A stretch of DNA of 64,000 nt from Lamellibrachia columna (GCA_963662155.1 OY759274.1:20456257-20520256), one strand, 5' to 3'. Shown: positions 23,588 through 35,882, counted from the first letter of the stretch. The notes: generated from the letters alone by a model not told the origin. Numbers and translations: made by a program.

Positions 23588-24163
23588 AATAATTTTCATT
23601 CGGAAGTAAGGTGGAGCAACGTGTCATGTTAATTTGTCATTATTTTGTTCACATTGTTAAGATAAATTATATTTTCATTTGCACGTCATTAAGCGATATA
23701 TAGGCAAACCTTTATTTCATCCGTCAACAGCGTCGTATATAAACACGTCTTGCCACAATACTTTTTTTTCAATTGCTGTAGGATATTTGATTTTCAATCT
23801 CACTTGAGTAAGATGGCGCAACGTGTCACGCTAATTAACGGATCCATCACTATGTTTGTCCGCATAGTGGCGCTTGTAGCTCTTTAGTTTGCCTGGTAAT
23901 ATGTATTTTGTTAAAAAAATAGTTGATGTCGGGTCTGGGGCGGTGGATTGCCCCCGAAATCACCCTTTGAAGTGGGCAAAAAAGTACATTTATTTAGGAG
24001 AACGACGCCAAGGCTAAACCAGACATCCACTTACGTTTACTAAATTTAACTTAAAATAAGATTCTCAGAACGATTCAGCAGCTTGTTTTCTGGGAGGACA
24101 TATGGACTGCTGTTTATATATCCTCTTAGATAGCATAGGCAATAATAATAATAATGCTTTGTG

Positions 24164-25148
24164 ATGATCAGCTAGTTCATTGTTAAATGACCCCTTAATG
24201 ACTCCTTTTTAAATTATCCTTTAATTTGTTTTTGATAAAATCACTTAGTTTTAGTCATATTAAAAAATATTTTAGGTGCCCTTTAATCGTTTAGATTAAC
24301 ATTTTAGTTGACTGGCATTGCCCTTAACTTTAATTGTTTGAGATGACCCCCTAATTTTTTTCAGCTGATCTCTTATTTTATTATTTTGCGGTTAAGCTTA
24401 AGTTTCTAATATATCACATTGCATTTTCAGATTTCGCCTAAGTTTTTTGATATGACCCCTTAATTTGATCAAATGATGATGAGGTATTTCTTTTTAAGCA
24501 TTTTTAGTGATCTCTTAAATAATTGTTTGAGATGATCCCTTAACTGAGTGTAGATTATCTCTTTCATTTGTTGAGGCGACCCTTTTTAATGACCCCCTTC
24601 TTCCTTACCACTCTGTCTGACTCGGTCCTATTGTTTGCCAACATGTAGTTACTGCCGTGCGTTACCTGGGAGGTTATACAAACGGCATTCCATATCCCAG
24701 AAAACTTGCGGCTCACTCGCTCTGAGATTCCTGTGTTAATCATAGGTTTGTGAACGTCGAGTGGGTGTCAGCATGGTTAACAGTTATAAGGGTGAACATG
24801 AGGATGATGATGACGATGAGGAGGAGGAGCAGGATGGTGAGACTGAGGGTGTCGTTGTGTTCGTCCTCATAATCGTAATAATGATCACCCTCATTGTTAT
24901 CATCTTCGTCATCATCATCACTAAGACCGCTTAATTGTCTTCATCTTCTTCCTCCTCATCATCATGACCATTTATCACCCTCATCATCACCGCCGTTATC
25001 ATCATTATTATTATCATCATCATCATTATCATCAGCATCATCATAATCGTTATCGTCATAATCATCATCATCATCACTAAGATGACCCCTTAATTGTCGT
25101 CATCATCATAATCGTTTATCACCCTCATCATCGCCTTCTTACTTACGG
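24164..25148 (-). repeat. Inverted repeat, right arm
   Basis: Reverse complement of 21785-22797 with scattered substitutions and small indels. Confidence 0.85.
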
Positions 25149-25364
25149 CACACTTTCCAATTTTCCCCCTTCAGTATGACTAGGGGATTTCGCAACGATA
25201 GATTGCGTCCATCTGGTATGGTAGGGATTACAGATCGAGGTGCTGAACACTGAGGGCCTCCCACAGGTAGAGGGCCTCCAACAGGTAGAGGGCCTACCAA
25301 AAGTTGAAGGCTTACCACATGTTGAGTGCCTACCAATAGTTGAAGGCCCCACCACACATTAAGG

Positions 25365-25690
25365 TCCGATTGGAAACTGAGGGCCAATTGAAGACTGGGG
25401 GCCAATTGGAGAATTAATGCCAAATGAAGATTGAGGTCCAATTGGAGACTGACGGCCAATTGAAGACTGGGGGCCATTTGGAGACTGGGAGCCAATTGAA
25501 GACTGGGGTCCAATTGGAGACTGATGACCAATTGGAGACTGAGGGCCAACCGTTGACTGGGAGTCACCTGAAGCCGGAGGGCCAACTGGAGACTCGGGAT
25601 CAATTGGGGATTCAGTGCTAACTTGAAACTCGGAGCCAATTGGAGACTGTGGGCCAACTGGATACTCGGGATTAGCTGGGAATTCAGTGC
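25365..25690. repeat. 18-bp minisatellite, ~17 copies
   Basis: Degenerate GGCCAATTGAAGACTGGG units. On the minus strand these give a Gly-Pro-Gln-Ser-Pro-Ile hexapeptide repeat open in more than one frame. No exon borders or domain are seen, so I treat it as a minisatellite. Confidence 0.8.
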
Positions 25691-26307
25691 TAATCCACGC
25701 AGTATGCATCAGCTGTTGCCGTGTGTTGGCTTATTTTAGCTACATGTGGCAACTTTGAACACTGTTCAGAATTGTAAAAAATTACGTTCAAAGTTTCCCC
25801 ACAACATATTAACTTGTTACTGCCACATGCGATCATTTTATAAAATAAAACAAGTCCATTACTTCACAGATGTATAACCCACGTTGTCTTGCAAACATTT
25901 AACGTTTTGTAATGACTACCATTCAGTAATTCCCTCGGGATTGCTAAAATGTCTATTAAAGCAGGATTGCACCAATACAATCTTAAATACATTATACCGA
26001 AAAATTATTTAGAGATATTGCTGACTGAATCTTTTCTGAATTGTTTTCATAGTTTCCCCACTGTTCAAAGTTTCTAAACACCGTGGTATTTTACAATGTT
26101 TACCTGTTTCACAACATCAAGGTATACCACGGTTTCCATGGTATATCATGATATTTTACCCTGGAATACGATGGTATATTTTCATAAGGGACCACATAAT
26201 TCCAGCAGACGATGCCATGTAGGCCCGCGTTTATCTATTGACCTGCATTCCTGTCACAACAGTTAAGCCGACCGCACCGATTAAAGCCGCACGCAGAGAG
26301 ACAGACG
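25691..26307. other. Unassigned stretch
   Basis: 26100-26165 contains imperfect palindromes around GGTATACCACGG/CCATGGTATA. No gene. Confidence 0.4.
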
Positions 26308-26452
<145 letters not shown>

Positions 26453-28674
26453 TCGACCGACCGACACAGAAGCCGAGATGGCGTAGGAATGAGCAGGTTT
26501 TCTAGGGGGTGAATTGTAAAGCGCTTTGAACACTCCTGAGGACTGGATGCCGCCCACTATATGAACGTATCTCTATCAACAATGAAAGCCTAATCAGAAA
26601 TGCTGCCGGCGCTCATGAGTAAGGAGCTATCTTGTCATCGGAAGGTTCACGAGAAAACTACGTCATAGATCCACCTGGTAACAATACGATGTGCCTCAAA
26701 TGAACGTACATGTGTGGAGTGCTTAAGCCGGCAGGAGGGTGCGCAAACTCATTAATTAATTAGTTATGTTTCCCATTGATTGGTTGCTTGATTAATTGGT
26801 TGATTGACTGATCGATCGATCGGATCGATTTATTAAATTTGTTCAGTACATGTAATACACTGGCGTTCATTTGGGATATACCGGCCCGGCGCCTCCCATT
26901 GATGGGGAGCTTACCTCGGGACTAGTTCACGGTTGGAACAGCAGGTCGACTATCAGCGTAAACAGTGGACACAACTTGCCGACATATGGGCATAGAAAGA
27001 CTGGAATGCTTGACTTTAGGATGAGCCACTAAAAGGCCGTAATTTCCCTACAATTGTTGTAAATTCCATAGAAACATACTAACCATTGGCTGATACATGT
27101 GGTGTCCATCAAGTGCCAGGACACTCCCTTTTATTGTGGTCGGATTTTTGTATCAAGTCAGAATTTGTTGTCAAGACGCCGCGAGGTGGCGCATTCCTGC
27201 ACTTGTTCCTCAGAAGAGAACATTTCTAAAATGGAAACGTAGGACATTGGAACACATAACTGTCATACGTAAATTAGCCGATGCCAATGATTTTACTTGC
27301 CACAAGACTATTCAGCCAGGAAAGCTGAAACATTTAAAATGTCGGACTTTTGGCAATGATATGTTGCAGTATGAATTGGAGTTGAAAACGCGTAGGCATA
27401 TTGTAGTGGTGACATTCTTGATACACCGTAGGCGTATTAATATTTTTCGAAATCTGGTCATTTTGAGACATGAATAAAAGAGCTGGAGGCAAGTGTTTTT
27501 CACCAAACTGTTCAGAACATTGGCAACACATTGCCATTGGATGTCACGAAGGCTTATAATGTTTTATGGTCACATGTTCTTTCAATCATGCAAAACGTTA
27601 ATATTTACAACCAAAGGGAAAAATAACTGCGTCCTTCCGTCGTCTGTAGAACGTTTCACCACGCTGTGTACAGGGCTACTGCTGAGTGAACGCAGGTGTG
27701 GGGACCGCGAGATGTAGGCCAGACGTCATTGTTCTCTTAATCATAATACTTTATATGCATTACACAAGTAAAGCATGATTCCCGGCAGTATCAATTACCA
27801 CCGATACAACATTTCTTTGTACAAGTCCCAACATGCAAATAATAGTAGACGCCGCCAGTATATCAGTGCGTTCTTTCATCTATGTTAACGTTGGGTTATT
27901 GGTGGTGGTTGATGTCTAAATATGCACAGCTAAATTGTTAGCTCCCAGACAAAACGTTTATAGCTGAACAACTCGTACGCGATAAAGGGTTTTAGACATT
28001 TGCGGTGTCGGTGACATTCAAACAAACCGAATATCAATCATCAAATACACTGTTTTTTGTCCCCCCCCCTCCCCCATTACAAGGCCCCTACCACAAGTGG
28101 CATTTCCAGCAAACCTGCAGTCACTAGCCTAAGAGACACCAGGTTCAGACGTGTGTGAATTAGTACAAGTGTGAATGAATCAGTACTGGGGAAATTGTAG
28201 ACACGAAACAGTAGACACAACGCAATTGGAAAATACCAACTACCAACTGGGGTGGGCACTGGGCAGTGGGCAGGTCGGTCAGGCAGGCAAGATTTGGAGG
28301 GAAGGACTAGACAATAGAATGTCCACTGCTTATCAGTTGATGGTTAATCATGGCTTGATTGCCTCTGCAAAAATGTCTAAAGTAAACATTTGGGGCTGGC
28401 TACTTCCAGCCAAGTGAACTCATGGGGCCATTAGATCTATGCAAAAGGCTGCATTCATGCAAAAAATATGCACCTGTAACATCTGTATTATCTATGTACT
28501 ATGTAGTAGTAACATGTACTGCGTAAATGTGTGTGCTGTGTATGCGTTGCTATACAATGCATTATGCAGGTGTACAAACACATAGTGTACTACATACCCA
28601 GAGAATTCAACACCCCTTTTATCCTCAGCAATAACGATGCAATACTTGCATAGTTAATTGTCGAAACAAGCATC
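26453..28674. other. Region without a recognised gene
   Basis: The longest plus-strand frame (27097-27477, 126 codons) shows no motif, no flanking splice logic and ordinary intergenic composition. 26745-26830 is ATTAATTAA/GATCGATC-rich simple sequence. Confidence 0.4.
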
Positions 28675-28822
28675 AACAACTTTTAATATGTGAACAAATG
28701 CTGCATGAAACCTTTGGAATCTTTCCAAAAAGTATTCATCAAATCACTTGCTGAGGGGATTTTACCACAGCACTGGAAAAGGGGAAACATCACCCCAATA
28801 TTTCGAATCACGGAGAGTTGCT
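28675..28822 (+). mobile_element. LINE reverse transcriptase fragment
   Basis: The plus strand reads FIKSLAEGILPQHWKRGNIT followed by PIF, the conserved segment just before the RT palm in CR1/jockey-like LINEs. It stops soon after. It is a short isolated relic. Confidence 0.65.
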
Positions 28823-29518
28823 CACCGGACAGTTGCTCACCAAGGAAATGGAAAAGCGGACAGCTGCTCACCCTGTGTTAATGTTATTTGATGTACAAAA
28901 AACGAAAAAAGTAGGAATTGCGGAAACACGGTTTATTGGGGGAACTAACGTAAAAATGTAATTTCCCTTCCTTCCGATCCTTCCTTTTCTGTTACTATTA
29001 AAACGACCACCAAGAGGCGCGAAATTTCTCCTCATATATTTTAGTTATATATTCTGTGATATCTATGTACATCCTGTGGTATAATTAACAAAGGACACTT
29101 CCAGACGATCAACATTTAAAAACTCAAAAATATCAGCTTCACAGAAAGTCCGTTTGGCGTCGCGGTAATCGGCGTTGCTGCTACAACTGTCATTAATAAA
29201 TTTTAGCATTATATAACGGGTAAACTTTACGTTTGGTCCGATTTGATTTATTATAATTTTCTACCTTTATTATCATTATCTATATTACCTAAAACCTCAA
29301 ATTGTAGTATTTAATAGGATGGCTATTATGACATGTATGAGTTCTTGTGTGAATGTCTGGAAGCCGTACTACTGAATCCATTTGGATAGCATGATATCTA
29401 CGAGGAGGTTGCATTGACTGGCAGTTGGGACCAGGACGAAGGATCAAGGGCTGCTAACCAGACTCACGTCATATACCATCATCGCATTCCTCATCACCAA
29501 TAATGTTTTATGGACGCC
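28823..29518. other. Unassigned stretch
   Basis: AT-rich, with no gene or repeat recognised. Confidence 0.4.
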
Positions 29519-29692
29519 GGGGAGCCGCTCTCGATTGTATTTCTACCGGGGAGCCGCTCTCTAAGGTACGGCCACCGGGGAGGTGCTCTCTACAGTATGA
29601 CCATCGGGGAGCCGATCTCTGCGGCATGGCCACCGGGGAGCCGCTCTCTACGGTATGGCCATCGGGGAAGTGTTCTCTACGGTATGGCCAGT
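29519..29692. repeat. 29-bp minisatellite, 6 copies
   Basis: Units begin GGGGAGCCGCTCTCTA and end near GGCCACC/GGCCATC. Confidence 0.9.
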
Positions 29693-29837
29693 GGAGTAGA
29701 AAATATATTTTTATTTCACACATAACAACAACAAAAACAGCTGGCGGCAGTAGTTTGTCCAAAGTATCTCGTTCTTTGTCGCCTTGCGCATATACTAATA
29801 TATTTATTCGTACTACAATGTACACAATTAAATAAAA

Positions 29838-30342
29838 CAGTGTTTACTGGGTACATAAAACAGTGTTTACTGGGTACATATACAGTGTTTACTGGGTACA
29901 TAAAACAGTGTCTACTGGGTACATAAAACAGTGTGTACTGGGTACACAAAACAGTGTTTACTGGGTACACAAAACAGTGTTTACTGGATACACAAAACAG
30001 TGTTTACTGGGTACACAAAACAGTGTTTACTGGGTACACAAAACAGTGTTTACTGGGTACACCAAACAGTGTTTACTGGGTACACAAAACAGTGTTTACT
30101 GGGTACACAAAACAGCGTTTACTGGGTACATAAAACAGTGTTTACTGGGTACACAAAACAGTGTTTACTGGGTACACAAAACAATGTTTACTGGGTACAC
30201 AAAACAGTGTTTACTGGGTACACAAAACAGTGTTTACTGGGTACATAAAACAGTGTTTACTGGGTACACAAAACAGTGTTTACTGGGTACACAAAACAGT
30301 GTTTACTGGGTACACAAAACAGCGTTTACTGGGTACATAAGA
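29838..30342. repeat. 23-bp minisatellite, ~22 copies
   Basis: Nearly identical units AACAGTGTTTACTGGGTAC plus 4 bp. Three units equal 69 bp, which yields the open 169-codon frame with a 23-residue period. It is not a gene. Confidence 0.95.
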
Positions 30343-31007
30343 CAGAGAGCAATGAGAGCAATTCATCTTTGATTAAAAAGAACTGCTGCACGCATTCTCT
30401 ATATTGTACAACACATTGCAAATGAAACTCTGTTTAGTAGTTTTTCATCCAGCCCTTCTTAATAGGGGATTTGAATTAGATTAAAACAATAATTAGTGTT
30501 CGTATTACAGAAGGTCGTGGCATCAAGTTTGAATTGTGATAATATGTAATTGAAACTTTTAGACATGTGGACCACTACCGTGAAAAGCTAGTCGAGAGAG
30601 TATATTCAAACTGGTGTTATTGCATTTTAAGCAACTCTACATAACACGCATCATTCGCTTCATAATCTGAATTTGAATCGGGAGACATTCTGTTAACAGT
30701 GGCACCGTATTACAATGGGTGCAACCAGGTAGATTAAAAAGAGTTTCCTGATGCCCTTGTGCCATGTAGTAGAAAACTCATCTACATATTTATCTTGCAA
30801 ATTCCAGAGACATATACCATAATTTTGGCCCGAAATTCTATAACCTGCACATTTAGTGTCGTTAAGCGCCGTGTGTGTGGAATGGGATGACCAAGAACGT
30901 GTCAGGAAGAAGGAGGCCTAAAAATAGCTGGTAGGTGATATTTTGAGGTGGGGTGTGTTAAAACTTCATTAATTGAAGAGGCGGTGGTGGACTGAAAATA
31001 AAACGTT
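30343..31007. other. Unassigned stretch
   Basis: No gene recognised. The last ~40 bp (GAAGAGGCGGTGG..) resemble the flank shared by the dispersed tRNA-Glu copies. Confidence 0.4.
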
Positions 31008-31079
31008 TTCCCACACCGGGAATCGAACCCGGGCCACCTGCGTGAAAGGCAGGAATCCTAACCACTAGACCATATGGGA
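31008..31079 (-). tRNA. tRNA-Glu-TTC: tRNA-Glu (anticodon TTC), dispersed copy 1
   Basis: A 72-nt cloverleaf including the discriminator A. The acceptor stem TCCCATA pairs with TGTGGGA and the anticodon arm is CCTGC-CTTTCAC-GCAGG. The A box is TGGTCTAGTGG and the B box GGTTCGATTCC, and there is no intron. The 3' flank lacks the exact TTTTG element of the array copies but is followed by a TTTT run (GGGAAAACG then AAAATAAAA on the plus strand). Confidence 0.95.
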
Positions 31080-31890
31080 CTGCTGGGTAAGAGTGGCTGA
31101 TGTAAGGCCTACAGCGGTCCCCAATTTTTTTGGTAGGTAAGTAAGTAACAAATATATGACTAATATTGACTATATGTGAAGTAGATGCTGTCTCCCCATC
31201 ATCCTCGCAGAACCAAATTGGTTCCCCCAATATTCATTGTAATCAAAAGCTTCGTCGCCATTGTATATTTCTATATATATGTGTGTATTCCATGATAATA
31301 CTTGTGAAGTAAGTCCATGAAATGTGTTGTCATGAAACTAGACACTTGTATAGCTGCGAGAATTGGATCGAACATTTTATTTGGAAATCATCGTGCGAGC
31401 AATAGCGTAGTCTCTATCATCCAGGCTGGTGCTCCTAATAATCACGCACTCGATATATATAGCCTATGTGGTGTTACCCCGGTGTTACGCGTTATAATAT
31501 CACAGACACAGTCCAGTCCTCGCTGGTACAGCCTTTTGCTACAGTTGGCCGGTCTAACTTTCCAGGTTTTGCATAATTGTGGGGGTTGGGGGCGTGGGCA
31601 TTGCTGATGCCTCGACGAAGGCCTCACCCAGCTGCTGGGACTGCCATTCACATCCATCTATGGGGCACTTCAACTGCGGCATAGCCATAGTGTCAATGTT
31701 CGTTGTGTTATTAGTACGCCTATTATCACCCACTAATTAAAGTTAATAGTTCGTGTTTTGATGCAATTCGAGTGAATTAATGTGCGTGATATGCATGTCT
31801 CGACGCGCAGTTAAACAAACCTTTAGGTTAAGACGTTTGATCTTTTATTTGATGACTTTCGCGCGTGTGCATAGATAAATTTGCAACCGA
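31080..31890. other. Unassigned stretch between tRNA copy 1 and the LINE
   Basis: No gene is supported. Confidence 0.4.
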
Positions 31891-33227
31891 TTATTAGAAA
31901 GGTTAATTAAAGACCATATGGTGGACTTCCTCGTTAAGCATAAATTGTTAAATTCATCTCAACATGGATTCCTTAAAGCGAGGTCATGCTTAACAAATAT
32001 GTTATGTTTTTTGGAAGAAATCACTAAGTGGATAGACGTGGGATCGCCAGTAGATATTATCTACTTAGATTTTCAGAAAGCTTTTGACAAAGTGCCACAT
32101 CAAAGTTTACTACTTAAATTAAAAGCCCATGGTATCGGGGATAGCATAATTGACTGGATAGAACAATGGCTGACTGACAGAAGACAACGAGTTGTAGTAG
32201 ATGGAGAAGTTTCAAATTGGAAATCGGTTTTGAGTGGGGTACCTCAAGGATCAGTATTAGGACCTATATTATTCTTAATTTATATCAATGACTTGGACGA
32301 CAGTATAACAAGTAACGTACTGAAATTTGCGGATGACACAAAACTGTTTAGAAAGGTTAATACTGATGGTGATAAACAACATTTACAAAACGATCTAGAC
32401 AGATTAGTGAAATGGTCTGAGAAATGGCAGATGTTGTTCAATTTTGGGAAATGTAAATGCCTACATACAGGACATGGGAACTTGAATGTAAACTATAAAA
32501 TGGGAGATACTGTTCTGGGTACTACTGTAAAAGAAAAGGACTTAGGAGTTACAATAAGCGCTGATATGAAAGTTTCAGAGCAGTGTGGTATTGCAGCTTC
32601 AAAGGGTAATCAAATTATTGGATTGATTAGAAGAAACATAACATACAAGGGAAAAAAGTTAATTATACCTCTTTATAAAGCAATAGTTAGACCTCATTTA
32701 GAATACTGTATACAAGCATGGAGACCATATCGTAAGAAGGATATAGATACGCTTGAACGCATACAAAGGAGAGCAACTAAAATGATTCCAGAACTGAGAG
32801 ACCTTAGTTTTGAAGAACGCCTGAAAGAATGTGGTTTAACAACTCTAGAGACAAGGAGGTTAAGAGGAGATCAGATTGAAGTTTTTAAGATATTGAATGG
32901 GTATGAAAATATTGATAGAAATATTTTTTTCTCACTCAAGAAGGATAGCAGAACTAGAGGACATAAGGTAAAATTAGTAAAGGATCAATGTAGATTGGAC
33001 ATCAGGAAGCACTCTTTCTCACAGAGGACAATAAATGAATGGAATAAATTATCTACATATTGTGTAACTGCTAGCAGCGTGAATATGTTTAAAAACAAGA
33101 TTGACACATATCTCAGGAGGGCGGGTTATAAGTAGATGAACATTGTTGGACTCTCGATAAGCCAATGGCTTCCTTGTCCACTTGCCATCTGGGCCTTTGG
33201 CTTGGATGGCAAATCTTGTTAAATAAA
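31891..33227 (+). mobile_element. CR1/jockey-like LINE, 5'-truncated, reverse transcriptase frame open
   Basis: Non-LTR retrotransposon cut off at the start of the RT domain. The reading is open from LLERLIKDHM (31891) to TAG (33133-33135). RT motifs occur in order, numbered from Met 31918: QHGFLKARS (15-23), motif A YLDFQKAFD (49-57), motif B GVPQGSVLGPILF (107-119), motif C FADD (137-140, Phe in place of the usual Tyr). The C-terminal part ends SVNMFKNKIDTYLRRAGYK. A short 3' UTR ends near AAATAAAG. The endonuclease and ORF1 are missing, so it cannot move by itself. The related 51430-53199 copy keeps the other half of the element. Confidence 0.9.
31918..33135 (+). CDS. Reverse transcriptase fragment of CR1/jockey-like LINE
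   Basis: 405 uninterrupted codons covering RT fingers, palm and thumb and the C-terminal tail. Catalytic Asp residues are at 51 (motif A) and 139-140 (motif C). The lack of stops implies a young insertion. The Met at 31918 is internal to the original ORF2, so this is not a natural start. Confidence 0.85.
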   Translation: MVDFLVKHKLLNSSQHGFLKARSCLTNMLCFLEEITKWIDVGSPVDIIYLDFQKAFDKVPHQSLLLKLKAHGIGDSIIDWIEQWLTDRRQRVVVDGEVSNWKSVLSGVPQGSVLGPILFLIYINDLDDSITSNVLKFADDTKLFRKVNTDGDKQHLQNDLDRLVKWSEKWQMLFNFGKCKCLHTGHGNLNVNYKMGDTVLGTTVKEKDLGVTISADMKVSEQCGIAASKGNQIIGLIRRNITYKGKKLIIPLYKAIVRPHLEYCIQAWRPYRKKDIDTLERIQRRATKMIPELRDLSFEERLKECGLTTLETRRLRGDQIEVFKILNGYENIDRNIFFSLKKDSRTRGHKVKLVKDQCRLDIRKHSFSQRTINEWNKLSTYCVTASSVNMFKNKIDTYLRRAGYK

Positions 33228-33835
33228 GATCATTCTCAATACAAGATTTATTATGTTCAAGAATGCACATGTGCGAAAAGTGGTGTATCGGGTACAGATG
33301 CAAGGGAATGTTTCGGTTTTTATGCAAATCCCTAACATAAGACTTCATTCACTGAAGGGGTAAGACCACAGTTGACCTTCCTGTTTATTGTCGAATGTAG
33401 GGCGTATGAAAGTGTAAAATGGTAACTTAATAAATTAATATTATGTGACATGAGTGCCTTTGAGCAGGAATATTCACAGGTTTGTTTGTAGAAGTTATTG
33501 GCTGTGAAACTGCATTTTTAAAGAGTTTAACTGGCGGAGGGATTTTTGGGAATTTTTCTGCTATGGGCCACGTGGGCGCATGAATACATGGCTATTTTTG
33601 TCAAAATTGATAAGCATCGCACGTCGGGGCGATTTAAAAGAGCTGGAGGTATGTGATTTTGATAAAATTTGGTCAGTATATCAATGAGATGATGGCAGTT
33701 GCTGTGGACAATTTTAAGAATTTTTGATGGTCACGTTTTCTTATAATCAGACAAAACGTTAACATGGCCACCAATGCAATTCTCAACTGTGGTCTGACTC
33801 GTGAAGAAGAGGCAGCGAACATAAAATAAAATGTT
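33228..33835. other. Unassigned stretch
   Basis: 33296-33360 (GGGAATGTTTCGGTTTTTAT.. CATTCACTGAAG) is repeated at 35730-35785, upstream of another tRNA-Glu, so part of this DNA belongs to the ancestral tRNA-bearing repeat. Confidence 0.5.
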
Positions 33836-33907
33836 TTCCCACACCGGGAATCGAACCCGGGCCACCTGCGTGAAAGGCAGGAATCCTAACCACTAGACCA
33901 TATGGGA
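33836..33907 (-). tRNA. tRNA-Glu-TTC: tRNA-Glu (TTC), dispersed copy 2
   Basis: Identical to the consensus tRNA-Glu of the array. Its flank GCGAACATAAAATAAAATG (plus strand, 3' side of the gene) matches that of copy 3. Confidence 0.95.
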
Positions 33908-34164
33908 TTGGTTGGGATAAGTGCAACATTATACACCATCCCATAAATATCTGGCTGCTTATGTACACATTTCGTGTTTTACACTTGTATTGTTCTATGT
34001 GTCATCAAAGCTTATTAATTATCTTTTGCCGTTTTTATTTCTTTAACTACCATTTGTGGAGTTACAATTATCTGCTCTGAGTAATCTGATTGGCATCTAA
34101 ATAAACAAATTATACTCAATACGGAAAATGGACATTAAAGCCGTTGAAATACCAATTAAGGTAC

Positions 34165-34620
34165 CACGTTGCTGATCGAGTCATGTTCTGTTTGGTGTTA
34201 GAGATAATTATGGATGGTAGGATAGTGGAGTGTGAAATGGGAGAAGAACAACAAGGTTTCAGAAGAGGAAGAGGTACGGCGGACGGGATGTTCACTCTGA
34301 GACAGCTGGCAGAGCTGGACTGGAGGAACAGGAGAATGGAGCCCCCCCCCACCCGGGATAATACGGCTCGGGGATTCGTATATATCGATAAGACGTGTGA
34401 CACTGTTCCGAGACAGATGGTCCTGGCCACGTTGAGGTGGATGGGTGCCCCCGAGGCAGGTATGAGGATAATGTATTTAGAATATTAGGGAAGAGTAGTG
34501 TGCGTACAGGGAATATCGGAGGAATTCAGGGTGGACGTCGGCCTGAGACAGGGGAGTGCCCGAATCTCACTGGTGTTCATCGCAGTAGCGGAGGTGATGA
34601 GCACCGGTGTTTGAATGAGC
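34165..34620 (+). mobile_element. LINE reverse transcriptase fragment (different family)
   Basis: The plus strand reads EEQQGFRRGRGTADGMFTLR, then RGFVYIDKTCDTVPRQMVLA and TLRWMGAP. These are RT finger and motif A sequences. After a frameshift it continues EEFRVDVGLRQGSA (motif B region). It is unlike the 31891 copy and closer to RTE/other LINEs with QQGFRRGR. Broken by stops and indels. Confidence 0.7.
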
Positions 34621-35241
34621 CCGGGGCGGATCTAGGCTTGTTGGCGGGGGGGGTCTCAGTCAGTCGTAGTTATGTCATTCTACTTACGAACCGGGGGGGG
34701 GGGGGGGCGACACATGTCGTTCTATTTACACAAGGGTTAACATGAGCCAGCTGCTAATACTTCCGTCTTTACATTGACACTAATTACGATGTATGCCTAT
34801 ATAAGTGTTCTTTTACTGTAATATCTGCCACGGACACAGAGGGGTCTAAGACCCCCTCCATGTCCTAGGGGGTCTTGAGACCCCGAAGACTCCCCCTGTA
34901 TCAGCTGCTGGAGCCACTTTTAACAAATATACTGTTTCATTTGAATGTTTCGGAACAAACTTTACGGTTGCAGTGCACGTGGGTGGAACGTAAATGTGCG
35001 GCTGTTAATGATACGTGATCACGTGAACACATAACCCAATGGTCAATATACTTTGCATGCAGGGATTGGACATTATGGACAGGTGTTCGTGGTGACCGGC
35101 AAGTTCGATTTTCATCAATATAAAGTATTATAACGGTCAAATTATATATTTATTTTATTTATTGGAATATATTTCGTCTTTCGGTTTTGATGTATGCTAA
35201 TATGCAAGAGTCCATCGTCTAACTGAATGGCCTAAAATGTT
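34621..35241. other. Unassigned stretch with a hairpin
   Basis: 34841-34857 and 34867-34884 form a near-perfect inverted repeat (GGGGTCTAAGACCCCCT). G runs occur at 34650-34710. No gene. Confidence 0.5.
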
Positions 35242-35261
35242 TTCCCACACCGGGAATCGAA
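35242..35261 (-). pseudogene. tRNA-Glu 3'-end fragment (20 nt)
   Basis: The plus strand TTCCCACACCGGGAATCGAA is exactly the 3' acceptor strand and half the T arm of the local tRNA-Glu. It is then cut and joined directly to LINE sequence. Confidence 0.75.
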
Positions 35262-35545
35262 TCAGTTCCTTTGGAACAGAGACGACTTGAGGCGGACCTC
35301 TGTGAGGTATACAAATATCTCAGTGGCCTAAATAGGAATAACCCTAAGCATTTGTTCTACAAACGTAGCAGCAATCTGAGGGGTCATAGCTTAAAGCTAA
35401 GGAAGACGAACTCTCGCAAAAGATCCGTAAACACTTCTTCACAAATTGTATCATTGATTACTGGAATAAAGTTCCTGAAGAAGTCGTGGCAGCTTCTCCT
35501 TTGAATATCTTCAAAAAGAAATTGAGGTATCTAGCCACCGACTGA
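35262..35545 (+). mobile_element. CR1-like LINE C-terminal fragment fused to tRNA fragment
   Basis: Reads LEQRRLEADLCEVYKYLSGL and then LFYKRSSNLRGHSLKLRK. After a one-base frameshift comes FFTNCIIDYWNKVPEEVVAA and LNIFKKKLRYLATD with the stop at 35543-35545. This is the tail of a CR1/L2-like ORF2, distinct in sequence from the 31891 copy. Confidence 0.75.
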
Positions 35546-35810
35546 AAGAGGCTATTCAACCAAGTATTCCAAGTATACCAAGTAAGCATATTATAATCGT
35601 TTTCAATAACAGGCCTGTCAAAATATAGATCTACCCGTTATGTTTTCGTTCGACAATAATATTACCATAGGCATAGTGATATTGTTCAACAAATAACGGT
35701 AAGATTATATAGGCCTTTTTCATGCAGGAGAATGTTTCGGTTTTTACGCAGATACCTAACATAAGACTTCATTCACTGAAGAAGAGGCGGCGAACATAAA
35801 ATAAAATGTT

Positions 35811-35882
35811 TTCCCACACCGGGAATCGAACCCGGGCCACCTGCGTGAAAGGCAGGAATCCTAACCACTAGACCATATGGGA
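35811..35882 (-). tRNA. tRNA-Glu-TTC: tRNA-Glu (TTC), dispersed copy 3
   Basis: Consensus sequence. It shares with copy 2 the plus-strand neighbour GCGAACATAAAATAAAATG. Confidence 0.95.

Noticed and set aside
27097..27477. 126-codon plus-strand frame
   Set aside because: Not recognised as any family, ordinary composition, no flanking exon signals.
29838..30342. Possible CRISPR-like array
   Set aside because: Direct 23-bp repeats have no spacers, and the genome is eukaryotic.
29863..30372. 169-codon Tyr/Thr/Gly-rich frame
   Set aside because: Entirely produced by the 23-bp minisatellite. All frames show a 23-residue period.
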